From the NCBI GenBank assembly GCA_016937945.1, contig JAFGVP010000087.1, positions 1 through 46,127 of the forward strand: a stretch of DNA of 46,127 bases, in the 5' to 3' direction. Of this stretch, positions 14,362 through 23,485 are shown piece by piece. Below the pieces are notes generated by a model. It did not search any database and was not told the origin of the DNA. It worked only from the letters and a program-made list of their open reading frames with translations. This DNA is from Pontiellaceae bacterium. Its GTDB lineage: Bacteria; Verrucomicrobiota; Kiritimatiellia; Kiritimatiellales; Pontiellaceae. Each line of letters starts with the position of its first letter. The first letter of the stretch is position 1. Made by a program: the position numbers and the translations under genes.

Positions 14362-16725
14362 ATGAATTCGAGAAAAAAACCCACGTTTCCGGTAGCTCGC
14401 CTTGCCATCACCCTGACGGTGCTGACGGCCACCATCGTAGCGGTTTCCTGGGCGCTCTACACCACTCAGTACGTGAAGTCCTACCGGGAAACCCTGCTTG
14501 CTCAGGAAGCCTATTCCCAAAACCTGAAAGCCGAATATGTACGCAGCCAGATTCGTCGCCTATTAACCGATGTCCATGTGATTTCCGGCGAGGACCGGCT
14601 TATCACCATTCTGGAAGGATCCGGCACATCAATTGAATTTGCCGACCATCTGAAGCGATTCAGCCGCTACCGCGGTATTTATGATCAGATCCGGGCTCTG
14701 GATCTCGAAGGGAACGAGGTTATTCGCATCAACCTTGAAGGCAGAGCACCGGTGCTCGTTCCGACCGAAGATCTCCAGAACAAAGCACATCGCTACTACT
14801 ATAAAGATATTATCTGGATGAACCGCGATCAGGTCTACATGTCCCGCTTTGACCTGAATGTGGAATACTACGAAACCGAAAAACCCTCTAAGCCGACCAT
14901 CCGCTTCGGCACGCCCATCTTCAGCAGAGAAGGCTCAAAGATCGGCGTTTTGGTACTCAATTATCTGGGTGACGACCTGCTTAAAGAATTGCTGAACCTC
15001 TCATTCAACTCGCCCGGCGAACTGATGCTGCTCGATCAGGATGGATTCTGGCTGTTGAATGAAAATCATAAAGATATGGAGTGGGGGTTCATGATTCCGG
15101 ATCGCGCCCACTGCACCATGGCCGAACAGAATCCGAAAGCCTGGCAAGAGATTAAGGATTCCCTCTCCGGTCAGTTCATCCTGAATGACGGACTATACAC
15201 TTTTACCAAAATCTACCCCAAAACGCTCGGCGTGGTCTGCGGAAATCCATCCGAATTAGCGTCGGACACCGTCAGCGAGCCGGAATGGATCATCCTTTCC
15301 TTTGTTCCCCGAAACAAACTCCATACCGGAGGGACAGGCACCATGGTTATGTTCGGACTGACCGATGCCCTGCTGCTTGTTCTGCTGGGCAGTATTTCTG
15401 TCAAACTGCTGATTGCCACCAACCGACGCAGAGCAGCCGAACTTGAACTACGACGTCTGAATCAGGCGCTGGAGAAAAAAGTCGGAAACCGCACACAAAG
15501 CCTCTCCAAAGCCAATGCCGCCCTGCGCAACGAAGTTCAGCACCATCAACAATCGCTGATGGAGAAAAATGAAATCGAAGCGCAGCTCCGGCAGGCCCAG
15601 AAAATGGAGGCGATCGGAACACTGGCCGGCGGCGTGGCCCACGACTTTAACAACATTCTGACCCCCATTCTCGGCAACGCGGAAATGGCGGCAATCCAGA
15701 TGGACAAGAACCACCCGCTGCAGCTGGAAATGAGCGAAATCATCACGGCGGCCAAGCGGGCGAAAGAACTGATCCAGCAGATCCTTATGTTCAGCCGAAA
15801 GAATGAACAGGAAATGCTGCCGCTTCGAATGGAACTGGTTGTTAAAGAAGCTGTCCGACTGCTGCGGCACGCCATACCGGCCACCATCGACATCCAAACG
15901 GATATTGAACCAAACTGTGGAGAGGTGCGGGCCTCCCCCACCCAGATTCATCAGATCGTAATGAACCTCTGCACCAACGCCTATCAGGCCATGGATGAAG
16001 AGGGAGGCTCTCTCACGATCTCAATGCGTCGGGAGCAGATTGATCCTGATAACTATCGTTGCCAGATCAACATGACTGCGGGGGCGTATATCCGGCTCGA
16101 AATCAGCGATACCGGCCCAGGCATTCCCGAGGATGCAAAGGAACGCATCTTTGAGCCCTACTATACCACCAAGGAAGTCGGCAAAGGGACCGGTCTTGGT
16201 CTGTCTGTTGTCCACACCACCGTGCAGGATCTGAAAGGACATATTGAATTCAGCAGCGTCGCTGGACAGGGTACAACGTTCACGATCTTTCTCCCGGTCA
16301 ATGCGAAGGGTTCGACAAGAGAAGGCATCGACGCCCGCGCCATTCCCCCGGGATCAGAACATATTCTGATCGTCGACGACCAGGAATCCGTTGTACAGAT
16401 GCAGGTGCGCATGCTGGGAAATCTCGGCTACAAAACCACCGCCTTCATCAATCCGCACGAAGGGCTTGAATACATCAGGAACAATGCCCGCAAGGTAGAT
16501 CTTCTGATCACTGACATGGCCATGCCGAAAATGACCGGACTCAAGCTGATCGAACAGATCCGCCAATATGCGCCCGACATGAAAATCATCATCTGCTCCG
16601 GCTTTATGGAAGAGATGAACCGCGAAACCGCCCAGGCATTCGGCATTCACGGCTACCTTCGGAAGCCGGTCAGCATCAAGGATCTCTCCAATCTCGTGCG
16701 TGACATCCTTGATGGAAAAGGATAG
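14362..16725 (+). CDS. Hybrid sensor histidine kinase with C-terminal receiver
   Basis: Membrane sensor kinase. Two membrane helices (residues about 12-31 and 325-352) flank a periplasmic region of about 290 residues that resembles a double-Cache ligand-binding domain (KRFSRYRGIYDQIRALD). A coiled-coil linker (RRAAELELRRLNQALEKK) leads to the dimerisation domain with phospho-acceptor His427 (GGVAHDFNNIL). The ATPase domain has the N box (QIVMNLCTNAYQAM), ISDTGPGIPE and GTGLGLSVV. The receiver domain's Asp718 lies in LLITDMAMPKMTG. No separate regulator or output domain is adjacent, so signalling presumably continues by phosphotransfer to a partner elsewhere. The ligand is unknown. Confidence 0.94.
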   Translation: MNSRKKPTFPVARLAITLTVLTATIVAVSWALYTTQYVKSYRETLLAQEAYSQNLKAEYVRSQIRRLLTDVHVISGEDRLITILEGSGTSIEFADHLKRFSRYRGIYDQIRALDLEGNEVIRINLEGRAPVLVPTEDLQNKAHRYYYKDIIWMNRDQVYMSRFDLNVEYYETEKPSKPTIRFGTPIFSREGSKIGVLVLNYLGDDLLKELLNLSFNSPGELMLLDQDGFWLLNENHKDMEWGFMIPDRAHCTMAEQNPKAWQEIKDSLSGQFILNDGLYTFTKIYPKTLGVVCGNPSELASDTVSEPEWIILSFVPRNKLHTGGTGTMVMFGLTDALLLVLLGSISVKLLIATNRRRAAELELRRLNQALEKKVGNRTQSLSKANAALRNEVQHHQQSLMEKNEIEAQLRQAQKMEAIGTLAGGVAHDFNNILTPILGNAEMAAIQMDKNHPLQLEMSEIITAAKRAKELIQQILMFSRKNEQEMLPLRMELVVKEAVRLLRHAIPATIDIQTDIEPNCGEVRASPTQIHQIVMNLCTNAYQAMDEEGGSLTISMRREQIDPDNYRCQINMTAGAYIRLEISDTGPGIPEDAKERIFEPYYTTKEVGKGTGLGLSVVHTTVQDLKGHIEFSSVAGQGTTFTIFLPVNAKGSTREGIDARAIPPGSEHILIVDDQESVVQMQVRMLGNLGYKTTAFINPHEGLEYIRNNARKVDLLITDMAMPKMTGLKLIEQIRQYAPDMKIIICSGFMEEMNRETAQAFGIHGYLRKPVSIKDLSNLVRDILDGKG

Positions 16726-16808
16726 CAGATCCACCTCGAAAAGACTTTGCGACCGATTGCTTTGACACTTCTCACCGGATCATCCACCTTCTGTTGAAGG
16801 AGGACAGC

Positions 16809-17570
16809 ATGAACCAGAACAAAGATCGAATCGCACTCGTCACCGGAGCAACGTCCGGCATCGGCGAGGCCACCGTCCGGAATTTTATCAAGGCCGGCAT
16901 GAAGGTGATCGGAAACGGCCGCAAAGAGGAAAAACTCCGGGCAATGGAACAAAAACTTGGCCAAGCATTCTGTGGCGTGGCCGGCGATGCATCGAACGAG
17001 GCCGTGCTGGATCGGCTATTCGAGACCGCCGTTGAAAAATTCGGGAGCGATCCTGACCTTGTGGTAGCCAACGCCGGCCGTGGACTGGGCGGTTCCGTGC
17101 GCGAAGCCGACCTTTCGCAGTATGCCGAACTGCTGGATATCAACGTGACAGGGACGTGCATGCTGATTCAAAAGGCGGCGCAACGCATGGTAAAAATTCA
17201 GGAATCCGTCTTCCCGGAAAAGGCGGCCGACATCGTGATTATCGGATCCGTAGCCGGCCGGCAGATTACCACCTTCAGCGCCGTATACAGTGCCTCAAAA
17301 TTTGCGGTGCATGCGCTGGCCGAAGGACTCCGGCGCGATGTGGGCCCCAAAGGCGTGCGCGTCTCGCTCGTTCAACCCGGCATCGTGATCAGCGGATTTC
17401 AGGAGGTTGCGCAATACAGCAACGAACTGGTCGAAAGCTTCCACGAAAAATTCGGCCCACTGCCGACCTGCTGCGATATTGCGGATGCGATCACGCACGT
17501 CGTATCCCTGCCGCCTCACATCAATATCAGCGATATCTGCGTCCGCCCCACGCGACAGGACTACCCCTAG
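16809..17570 (+). CDS. Short-chain dehydrogenase/reductase
   Basis: NAD(P)-dependent oxidoreductase of the classical SDR family. It shows the cofactor loop TGATSGIGEA, VVANAGRGLGG, the catalytic Ser in VIIGSVAG and the Tyr-x3-Lys pair in VYSASKFAV. The start is the ATG at 16809 with AAGGAGG upstream; a TTG at 16794 is in frame but has no advantage. The late region (VQPGIVISGFQEV) fits YdfG/serine-dehydrogenase-like members, though the substrate cannot be assigned. It lies between the kinase and the arabinofuranosidase without obvious coupling. Confidence 0.88.
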   Translation: MNQNKDRIALVTGATSGIGEATVRNFIKAGMKVIGNGRKEEKLRAMEQKLGQAFCGVAGDASNEAVLDRLFETAVEKFGSDPDLVVANAGRGLGGSVREADLSQYAELLDINVTGTCMLIQKAAQRMVKIQESVFPEKAADIVIIGSVAGRQITTFSAVYSASKFAVHALAEGLRRDVGPKGVRVSLVQPGIVISGFQEVAQYSNELVESFHEKFGPLPTCCDIADAITHVVSLPPHINISDICVRPTRQDYP

Positions 17571-17604
17571 CCTCGCCGGCTTTACACGGAAAAATCTTAA
17601 GTAT

Positions 17605-17633
17605 TTGACAATGTTTCCCATTCAACGCATCTT
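17605..17633 (+). promoter_or_regulatory. Candidate promoter of the GH51 gene
   Basis: TTGACA at 17605-17610, a 17-base spacer, then CATCTT at 17628-17633. The -35 is perfect and the -10 is poor. It lies about 30 bases upstream of the start codon. Confidence 0.3.
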
Positions 17634-17664
17634 TTGAAACATTCTACCAAAAGAAGGAGAGAAG

Positions 17665-19653
17665 ATGATGAAACATGTCCTGAGCACTGCCGCTGTGACC
17701 GGCATATCCCTCTGCAGCGCATGTGCAAACCCCGTGATCACAATCGACGCCGCCAAACCCGGAGCCGAGATCAGCCCGACTATGTACGGGATCTTTTTTG
17801 AAGACATCAACTTTGCGGCCGACGGCGGCATTTATGCCGAACTTGTAAAGAACCGCTCCTTCGAATTTGACCGCCCCCTGCGCGGCTGGACCGTGCTCAA
17901 GGATGAAGGACTCGGCGTTCGCACCCTGCCGATGCACAACGAGACAAATCCCCGCAATCCGCGTTTCATGCGGATTCAGATCGACGATCCCGGATCCGGC
18001 GCCGGACTCCGCAACGAAGGCTTCCGCGGCATGGGTGTTAAGCAGGATGTCCCCTGCCGTTTCAGCATTCAGGCCCGCAAGGTCGGCGGCGATATCTCCT
18101 CCATCCGCGTCGAACTGGTCACCACCAACGGCGATGTACTTGCCAGCTCAACGGTTGATGGACTCACCGATGAATGGAAAACGCTTAAATGCGAACTAAC
18201 GCCTGATGCCACCGAATCCAAGGCCAACCTGAACCTCTGGTTCGAAGGCGGCAAGGGCCTGCTGGACATCGATATGGTATCCCTCTTCCCGTCGGATAGC
18301 TGGAAAGGCCGGGAAAACGGCATGCGCGCCGATATGGTGCAGTTGCTGGCCGACATGCATCCGGGCTTTCTTCGTTTTCCCGGCGGCTGCATCGTGGAAG
18401 GATTTGATCTCTCGCAACGCTACCAATGGAAGAATACCGTGGGCGATATTGACGAGCGTGTCGTGACCATCAATCGCTGGAACTTTGAATTCAGCCACCG
18501 TCCGACGCCGGATTATTATCAGAGCTTCGGCCTCGGCTTCTACGAATACTTTCTGCTCTCCGAAGACCTTGGAGCCGAACCGATGCCGATCATCAACTGC
18601 GGCATGGCCTGCCAGTTCAACACCGGTGAGCTGGTTGGACTGGATGAGCTGGAACCCTACATCGAGGATGCGCTCGACCTGATTGAATTTGCAAACGGCG
18701 CCACCGATACAACATGGGGCTCCCTGCGCGCTGCCATGGGACACCCGGAGCCGTTCGAACTCAAAATGATGGGTATCGGAAACGAGCAGTGGGGCCCGCA
18801 ATATATCGCCCGCTACCTGCCCATGGTCAAAGCCATCAAGGAAAAATATCCCGACATACAGATTATTGCCGCCACCGGTTCCGATGCATCAATCTTCCCC
18901 AATGGAGAAGCCGAAGTGGAATTCCTTTGGAAAGAGTGGCGTCGGCTGCAGCCTGAATATGTCGATGAACACTTTTACCGCGTGCCGGAGTGGTTTATCG
19001 AAAACACGCACTGGTACGACGATTATGACCGCAACGGCCCGAAGCTCTTTGTCGGCGAATATGCCTCACAGAGCGTCGGCGTCGCCAGTCCGGAAAACCG
19101 CAATATCCTGAAAACGGCGCTCTACGAAGCGGCCTTCATGACCGGCATGGAGCGCAATGCGGATCTCGTCCGCATGACCTGCTACGCCCCGCTGTTCGGC
19201 CACGAGGAAGCGTGGCAGTGGCGGCCGGACATGATCTGGTTCGACAACCTCAATGCATACGGCTCGGTGAACTATCACGTGCAGAAAATGTTCAGCCGCA
19301 ATCCCGGCACGCACATGCTCGACTGCGAACTGCAGGGAGCACCGGAGCTGAATGAACACAGCACCGTCCTGAATGCCAGCGCCACCCTCGACACGGATGC
19401 CGGCGAGGTGATCATTAAGGCTGTGAACGTCGGCGATCAGCCGCAGACGGTTTCCATCAAGCTGAAGGGTGTTACCGGAGGACCTGCAATGAAGGTCACC
19501 ACGCTCTCGTCTGCCTCTCTCGACGACGAAAACACCATCGAGAGCCCGATGAAGATTGTACCGGAAGAATTCCTTGCCGATGCGAAGGGTCCAACGCTTG
19601 AGTATACCCTTAAGCCTTACTCCTTCACGATTCTGCGGATTCCGGTGAAATAG
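17665..19653 (+). CDS. Exported GH51 alpha-L-arabinofuranosidase
   Basis: Glycoside hydrolase that should remove arabinofuranosyl side chains from plant or algal polysaccharides. A short signal peptide (KHVLSTAAVTGISLCSACA, with a Cys near the cleavage site, so possibly a lipoprotein) is followed by TIDAAKPGAEISPTMYGIF and EDINFAADGGIYAEL. A carbohydrate-binding-like beta domain lies at about 60-215. The barrel holds the acid/base Glu374 in GIGNEQWG and the nucleophile Glu465 in FVGEYAS; a beta-sandwich closes the protein. AAGGAG precedes the tandem ATGs. A terminator follows, so it is probably monocistronic. The 662-residue length is normal for two-domain-plus GH51 enzymes. Confidence 0.93.
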   Translation: MMKHVLSTAAVTGISLCSACANPVITIDAAKPGAEISPTMYGIFFEDINFAADGGIYAELVKNRSFEFDRPLRGWTVLKDEGLGVRTLPMHNETNPRNPRFMRIQIDDPGSGAGLRNEGFRGMGVKQDVPCRFSIQARKVGGDISSIRVELVTTNGDVLASSTVDGLTDEWKTLKCELTPDATESKANLNLWFEGGKGLLDIDMVSLFPSDSWKGRENGMRADMVQLLADMHPGFLRFPGGCIVEGFDLSQRYQWKNTVGDIDERVVTINRWNFEFSHRPTPDYYQSFGLGFYEYFLLSEDLGAEPMPIINCGMACQFNTGELVGLDELEPYIEDALDLIEFANGATDTTWGSLRAAMGHPEPFELKMMGIGNEQWGPQYIARYLPMVKAIKEKYPDIQIIAATGSDASIFPNGEAEVEFLWKEWRRLQPEYVDEHFYRVPEWFIENTHWYDDYDRNGPKLFVGEYASQSVGVASPENRNILKTALYEAAFMTGMERNADLVRMTCYAPLFGHEEAWQWRPDMIWFDNLNAYGSVNYHVQKMFSRNPGTHMLDCELQGAPELNEHSTVLNASATLDTDAGEVIIKAVNVGDQPQTVSIKLKGVTGGPAMKVTTLSSASLDDENTIESPMKIVPEEFLADAKGPTLEYTLKPYSFTILRIPVK

Positions 19654-19678
19654 AAGTTCAGGCGTGCCGGTCGCTCTT

Positions 19679-19708
19679 CGGGACGGCTCAATGATCCGTC
19701 CCGTTTTT
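19679..19708 (+). terminator. Terminator after the GH51 gene
   Basis: CGGGACGG and CCGTCCCG form an 8-bp GC-rich stem around a 9-base loop, followed by TTTTT. It lies 25 bases past the stop codon and just before the convergent SDR gene ends. Confidence 0.9.
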
Positions 19709-19709
19709 G

Positions 19710-20501
19710 TTACCAAACGGTTTTAATGAGACCGCCGTCCACCCCGATTGTCTGACCGGTGATATAGCTCGACGCATCGGACAGCAGGAACGCACCCAAT
19801 CGGCCGAACTCATCGATCGTACCGTAGCGCCGCATGGGAATGCCCAGTTCATTCGCGGCACGCACCGACTCCGGATCAAGACCCTGCTGTGTCGCATTCA
19901 TTGCATCAAGCGACTGCACGCGGTCCGTATCAATACGCCCCGGCATCAGATTGTTGATCCGGATATTTTCCGGGGCCAGCTGCAGCGACAGGCTTTTGGC
20001 CAGACTCGTAACGCCGGACCGCATGACATTGGACAGCAGCAGGAAATCGATCGGTTCCTTTACGGAACAGGAGGTGATCGTCAGGATGGATCCCCCTCCG
20101 GCCTGCCGCATGAACGGCAGCACCCCGCGGATCATCCGGACGGCACTCATCAGCGTAAGCTCAAAGGCGGACTGCCAAGCGGTATCGTCAAAATCATCAA
20201 AGTTTCCGGCAGGCGGGCCGCCGGCGTTCACCACCAGCATATCCACGCCGCCGAATGCATTAACCGTATGGTCGATCCACTGCGCAACAGAATCCGGATC
20301 CGACGCATCCAGCACGTTCGCAAGGATTTCCGAACCGGACTCCTCCGTCAACGAATCGGCAGCATCATACACATCCGGCTCCGTCCGGCTACCGATGGAA
20401 ACCAGCGCACCCTCGCGCGCCAGCTCACGCGCAATTCCATATCCAAGCCCACGGCTCGCCGCCGCCACCATGGCCACTTTACCGCGCAATCCCAAATCCA
20501 T
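19710..20501 (-). CDS. SDR-family protein with substituted catalytic residues
   Basis: SDR fold: MVAAASRGLGYGIA forms the cofactor loop, VVNAGGPPAG the NAG motif, and GQTIGVDGGLIKT the usual C-terminus. The active site departs from the classical set. Ser144 (ILTITSCSVKEP) is present, but the position 13 residues later, normally Tyr, is Ser157, and the Lys four further on is Arg161 (LLLSNVMRSGV). An S-N-x2-R variant of this kind occurs in a known FabG-like subgroup, so it may still be catalytic by another route. A GC-rich ribosome site (GGGGGCGGA) lies close to the ATG. The substrate is unknown. Confidence 0.82.
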   Translation of the reverse strand: MDLGLRGKVAMVAAASRGLGYGIARELAREGALVSIGSRTEPDVYDAADSLTEESGSEILANVLDASDPDSVAQWIDHTVNAFGGVDMLVVNAGGPPAGNFDDFDDTAWQSAFELTLMSAVRMIRGVLPFMRQAGGGSILTITSCSVKEPIDFLLLSNVMRSGVTSLAKSLSLQLAPENIRINNLMPGRIDTDRVQSLDAMNATQQGLDPESVRAANELGIPMRRYGTIDEFGRLGAFLLSDASSYITGQTIGVDGGLIKTVW

Positions 20502-20519
20502 TCCGCCCCCTTGTTCGAC

Positions 20520-20705
20520 TTAAACAGCAGTCGGCACCTTGCCTTCCATCCAGTTGGCAATTGCATGAAGCTCTTCGGCAGAATATTCGCCCTCCAGCTT
20601 CACAAAATCGGCGCCGTTCACATATTCAATATACGGATCCTTCAGTTCCAGACAGCCGCACGGCCCCTTGGCCTGTTGAATCAGATCTTTCGTTGATTTT
20701 CTCAT
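20520..20705 (-). CDS. Small unrecognised protein
   Basis: A 61-residue hypothetical. The sequence starts MRKSTKDLIQQAKGPCGC, with a C-G-C pair near residue 16, and continues into an acidic, probably helical C-terminus (YSAEELHAIANWMEG). No signal peptide or membrane segment is present. GAGGAG lies seven bases before the ATG, and a promoter-like sequence is 30 bases upstream, so the gene is likely real. It ends 18 bases ahead of the variant SDR and may be its operon partner. Confidence 0.65.
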   Translation of the reverse strand: MRKSTKDLIQQAKGPCGCLELKDPYIEYVNGADFVKLEGEYSAEELHAIANWMEGKVPTAV

Positions 20706-20731
20706 GACAAACTCCTCTATTTAACAGGACC

Positions 20732-20759
20732 ATATTAGTCATATTTGAAAATTTGTCAA
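20732..20759 (-). promoter_or_regulatory. Candidate promoter for the small protein/SDR pair
   Basis: Minus-strand TTGACA (20759-20754), a 16-base AT-rich spacer, then TAATAT (20737-20732). The region is much richer in A and T than its surroundings. Confidence 0.5.
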
Positions 20760-20767
20760 ATGGCTTG

Positions 20768-21382
20768 TTACCGGCTCACCATAAAATAAACAGCCAGAAT
20801 CACCCCGGCATCCGCCGTCGCATGCGTCAGGATTGCCGTACCGTATCCCCCGAAACGCGTGGCCGTCCAGCGCCAGAAAACCGAACTGGAAACCAGTACC
20901 CCAAAGACAACGATAAGCCAAGGCGCCGCGATCAACCGGTAGAGAACAAGCAGATGGTACCCCGCAAACAGGAGATCCTGCCAACAAATCAGCCGAAACG
21001 GCGCCGGCGCAATACCCCGCCAATGAACTTCCTCCAGCACGGGATGAACCAATGAAAAATAGGGAATCAGCAGAAGCCACGCCCGGCCGGTCAGGCCAAA
21101 GTGCGCCAGCCATTCCGGAAGGATTTGCCCGGAGACCGCCAGCCACGGCCAGAGATAATAGACCACCGGAGCGGACAGCGCGCACACGATGATGCCCGGA
21201 ATGAGAATTCCGGGCGGAAATCCCGAGCAAAGCCGCCGGATCAGGTCTGGAGGTTTTCGATAAATAAGGAACCCGGCAATTCCAAGGTGATAGAGCCCGA
21301 TCGCCGCCCACGCACTCTTAAACCAACCCATGCCGATGAGCACGGCGGCATAGGGAAGTAACGCTGCAAACCAATTGATCAT
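20768..21382 (-). CDS. CPBP-family intramembrane metalloprotease
   Basis: Polytopic membrane protein (204 aa) of the CAAX-protease/bacteriocin-processing family. The three motifs are in order: Glu117-Glu118-x3-Arg122 (LEEVHWRG), Phe139-x3-His143 (FAGYH) and His187-x3-Asp191 (HATAD). About six hydrophobic helices are visible. No bacteriocin or immunity genes flank it, so its substrate is unknown. It diverges from bioF, 63 bases away, and its start lacks a good ribosome site. Confidence 0.88.
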   Translation of the reverse strand: MINWFAALLPYAAVLIGMGWFKSAWAAIGLYHLGIAGFLIYRKPPDLIRRLCSGFPPGILIPGIIVCALSAPVVYYLWPWLAVSGQILPEWLAHFGLTGRAWLLLIPYFSLVHPVLEEVHWRGIAPAPFRLICWQDLLFAGYHLLVLYRLIAAPWLIVVFGVLVSSSVFWRWTATRFGGYGTAILTHATADAGVILAVYFMVSR

Positions 21383-21445
21383 GAGATCGGTTTATATTCC
21401 CTTTTCGGGGTTGCGCCAATTCTTCAAGTTCGGGAAAGTCGGCCC

Positions 21446-22606
21446 ATGCGAGAACAATGGATACAACCGATACTTGATGAGGCCGCGAAAAACGGGCTTG
21501 AACGAACCGCCGGAGTCTATCCCGATACCGGCGGAAAAATCGTGATCGACGGCAAAACCGTGCTCAACTTTTCGAGCAACGACTATCTCGACCTGTCGCA
21601 CCACCGCCATGTGATGGACCGCAGCCGTGAAGCACTGGATCAATACGGAATCGGCTCAACCGCGTCCCGGCTCGTAACCGGAACCCTGCCGATTCACGAA
21701 GAACTAGAGGCCCGCCTTGCCGCCGAAAAAGGATACCCGGCCGCGCTGATTTTCGGAACCGGCTATATGGCCAACGCCGGTACCATTCCGGCACTCGCCG
21801 GACGCGATGACCTGATCTTTGCCGACAAGCTGGTTCACGCCAGCATGATCGACGCCTGCAAACTGAGCGGGGCAAAACTGGTTCGCTTTACACACAACGA
21901 TGCCTCGGCTCTGGAACAGCGGCTGGAGCAGTATGCCGGCGCCGCCGGTCGAAAACTGATCATCACGGAATCGGTCTTCAGCATGGACGGTGACATTGCC
22001 CCTCTGCAGGAAATTGCGGCACTGGCAGAACAGCATGATGCCATGCTGATGGTCGATGAAGCCCACTCGACCGGGACCTTCGGCCCAAACGGCGCCGGAC
22101 TCATTCGGGAATACGGAATCGAAAAATCGGTTACGGTTTCCATGGGAACGATCAGCAAAGCACTGGCGGGCTTTGGCGGCTTTATCGCTTGCTCCGAAAA
22201 TATCCGCAGGTTGCTGGTCAACTCCTCACGGGCATTTATCTATACCACGGCGCCGCCGCCGGCGGTGATCGGCGCGGCACTCGGAGCGATGGACGTACTC
22301 GAAGCCTCTCCCAACCTCGGCAACATCCTGCAGGCGAATTCCAACTATTTCCGGACGATGCTGCACGATGCCGGACTCGATACCATGCAGAGCGAAAGCC
22401 AGATTATTCCGATCGTGATCGGGGACAACGAAACGGCACTGGCCATTTCGCAACGACTGCGCAAAGAGGGAATCATTGCCGCCGCCATCCGACCGCCGAC
22501 CGTTCCGGCCGGCTCCGCCCGACTGCGACTCTCAATCACCCTCGCCCACCATGTCGATGACCTTGAACGCGCCGCCAAACGTATTATCAGCGCGGTTAAG
22601 AATTAA
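21446..22606 (+). CDS. bioF: 8-amino-7-oxononanoate synthase
   Basis: PLP enzyme of biotin synthesis; condenses pimeloyl-ACP with alanine. Family blocks: LNFSSNDYLDLS, the glycine-rich GIGSTASRLVTGT, VDEAHSTGTFG and the PLP lysine Lys238 in MGTISKALAGFGG. The length (386 aa) fits BioF rather than the longer ALAS. The alternative, 2-amino-3-ketobutyrate CoA ligase, is less likely given the bioH-like gene 80 bases downstream and bioC, bioD and bioA elsewhere in the window. Confidence 0.93.
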   Translation: MREQWIQPILDEAAKNGLERTAGVYPDTGGKIVIDGKTVLNFSSNDYLDLSHHRHVMDRSREALDQYGIGSTASRLVTGTLPIHEELEARLAAEKGYPAALIFGTGYMANAGTIPALAGRDDLIFADKLVHASMIDACKLSGAKLVRFTHNDASALEQRLEQYAGAAGRKLIITESVFSMDGDIAPLQEIAALAEQHDAMLMVDEAHSTGTFGPNGAGLIREYGIEKSVTVSMGTISKALAGFGGFIACSENIRRLLVNSSRAFIYTTAPPPAVIGAALGAMDVLEASPNLGNILQANSNYFRTMLHDAGLDTMQSESQIIPIVIGDNETALAISQRLRKEGIIAAAIRPPTVPAGSARLRLSITLAHHVDDLERAAKRIISAVKN

Positions 22607-22624
22607 CCAAAAAGACAGAAAGGG

Positions 22625-22679
22625 CACGAAGACCGCTATATTTCTTTTCTCGGAAGCCGTCGTACTTCGTGTCTTCGTG
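22625..22679. repeat. Palindromic element between bioF and bioH
   Basis: CACGAAGAC (22625-22633) and GTCTTCGTG (22671-22679) are perfect inverted arms around a 37-base spacer. The right arm continues into GTGAAA just ahead of the bioH ATG, so the element supplies what little ribosome-binding sequence that gene has. Confidence 0.6.
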
Positions 22680-22686
22680 GTGAAAA

Positions 22687-23370
22687 ATGGAATCACTTTT
22701 GATTATCTCTGGATGGGCGCATGGGCTTGATGCGATTAAGCCGATGGGCAATGCGCTGGCAGACCGGTTTGATATCCGGCTGATGACGGGCGCGCAGATC
22801 CTTCGTGAGCAAACGATTCCCGACGTCGATTATATCCTGACCGGCTCCATGGGCGGACTGCTTGCAATGGAATTTCTGCCGCCGACCGTCAAAAGGCTGG
22901 TACTGATTTCCTCGACGGCCAGATTCTGCGCCGGAGATAACTATCCATGCGGCACGCCGGAAAAAATACTGCGGCGCATGATCCTACAGCTGAGGCGGAA
23001 TCCCGAGGCGGTATTGGACGAGTTTTTCAAAAACGTGCATTACCCGTTTCGCGAAAGCCGTGCGGCAATCGCACTGCGGCAAAGCATTGAATATAATCTG
23101 GACGAACTCATGGGCGGCCTCGAATATCTTCTTGAATCCGATCTGCGGGAAATCGTTCCGGGCATTCAAATTCCGGTCCTGCTGATGCACGGTAGCGACG
23201 ACCGGATTATTCCGGCGGAAGCGTCGAAATGGCTTCACGAAAACCTGCCGAATGGCCAATTGAAGATGATCGAAAATGACGGACACGCATTGCCGGCCCA
23301 TCACTTTGAATCGGTCATGCATTCGATTCGCGCATTTCTGCCGACGGATGAAGCTCCGGCATACTCCTGA
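22687..23370 (+). CDS. bioH: BioH-like pimeloyl-ACP methyl ester esterase
   Basis: Alpha/beta hydrolase expected to remove the methyl group from pimeloyl-ACP methyl ester, releasing pimeloyl-ACP for BioF. The triad is readable: Ser54 in TGSMGG (the usual first Gly of G-x-S-x-G is Thr), Asp171 or Asp172 in HGSDDRIIP, and His200 in NDGHALP. Its N-terminus (LLIISGWAHGLDAIKPM) is like BioH/BioG-type enzymes. At 227 residues it is shorter than E. coli BioH. The bioF neighbour and the bioC gene at 32077 support the assignment; the exact subfamily is uncertain. Confidence 0.75.
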   Translation: MESLLIISGWAHGLDAIKPMGNALADRFDIRLMTGAQILREQTIPDVDYILTGSMGGLLAMEFLPPTVKRLVLISSTARFCAGDNYPCGTPEKILRRMILQLRRNPEAVLDEFFKNVHYPFRESRAAIALRQSIEYNLDELMGGLEYLLESDLREIVPGIQIPVLLMHGSDDRIIPAEASKWLHENLPNGQLKMIENDGHALPAHHFESVMHSIRAFLPTDEAPAYS

Positions 23371-23485
23371 AAACCAGATCGACATTCCGGAGGCGCCGAT
23401 AAACCTTTCGCTCGCGTACCTTGGGCTGCCAGTTCAGCAGCACACCGGCACTGTTGCACCGATAACGATCAAGAATTTTCTTCAT
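23315..23485 (-). CDS. Possible small basic protein between MscS and bioH
   Basis: A 56-residue frame, MKKILDRYRCNSAGVLLNW onward, very rich in Arg and Lys. Its ATG lies inside the last codons of the MscS gene, and its end runs 56 bases antisense into bioH. GAGGAG lies 13-14 bases upstream, which is far. It is not recognised. It may be a coupled small gene or a chance frame. Confidence 0.25.
   Translation of the reverse strand: MKKILDRYRCNSAGVLLNWQPKVRERKVYRRLRNVDLVFRSMPELHPSAEMRESNA

Noticed and set aside
20768-21382. CPBP protease as part of a bacteriocin or immunity system
   Set aside because: The motifs are intact but no bacteriocin precursor, transporter or regulator is adjacent.
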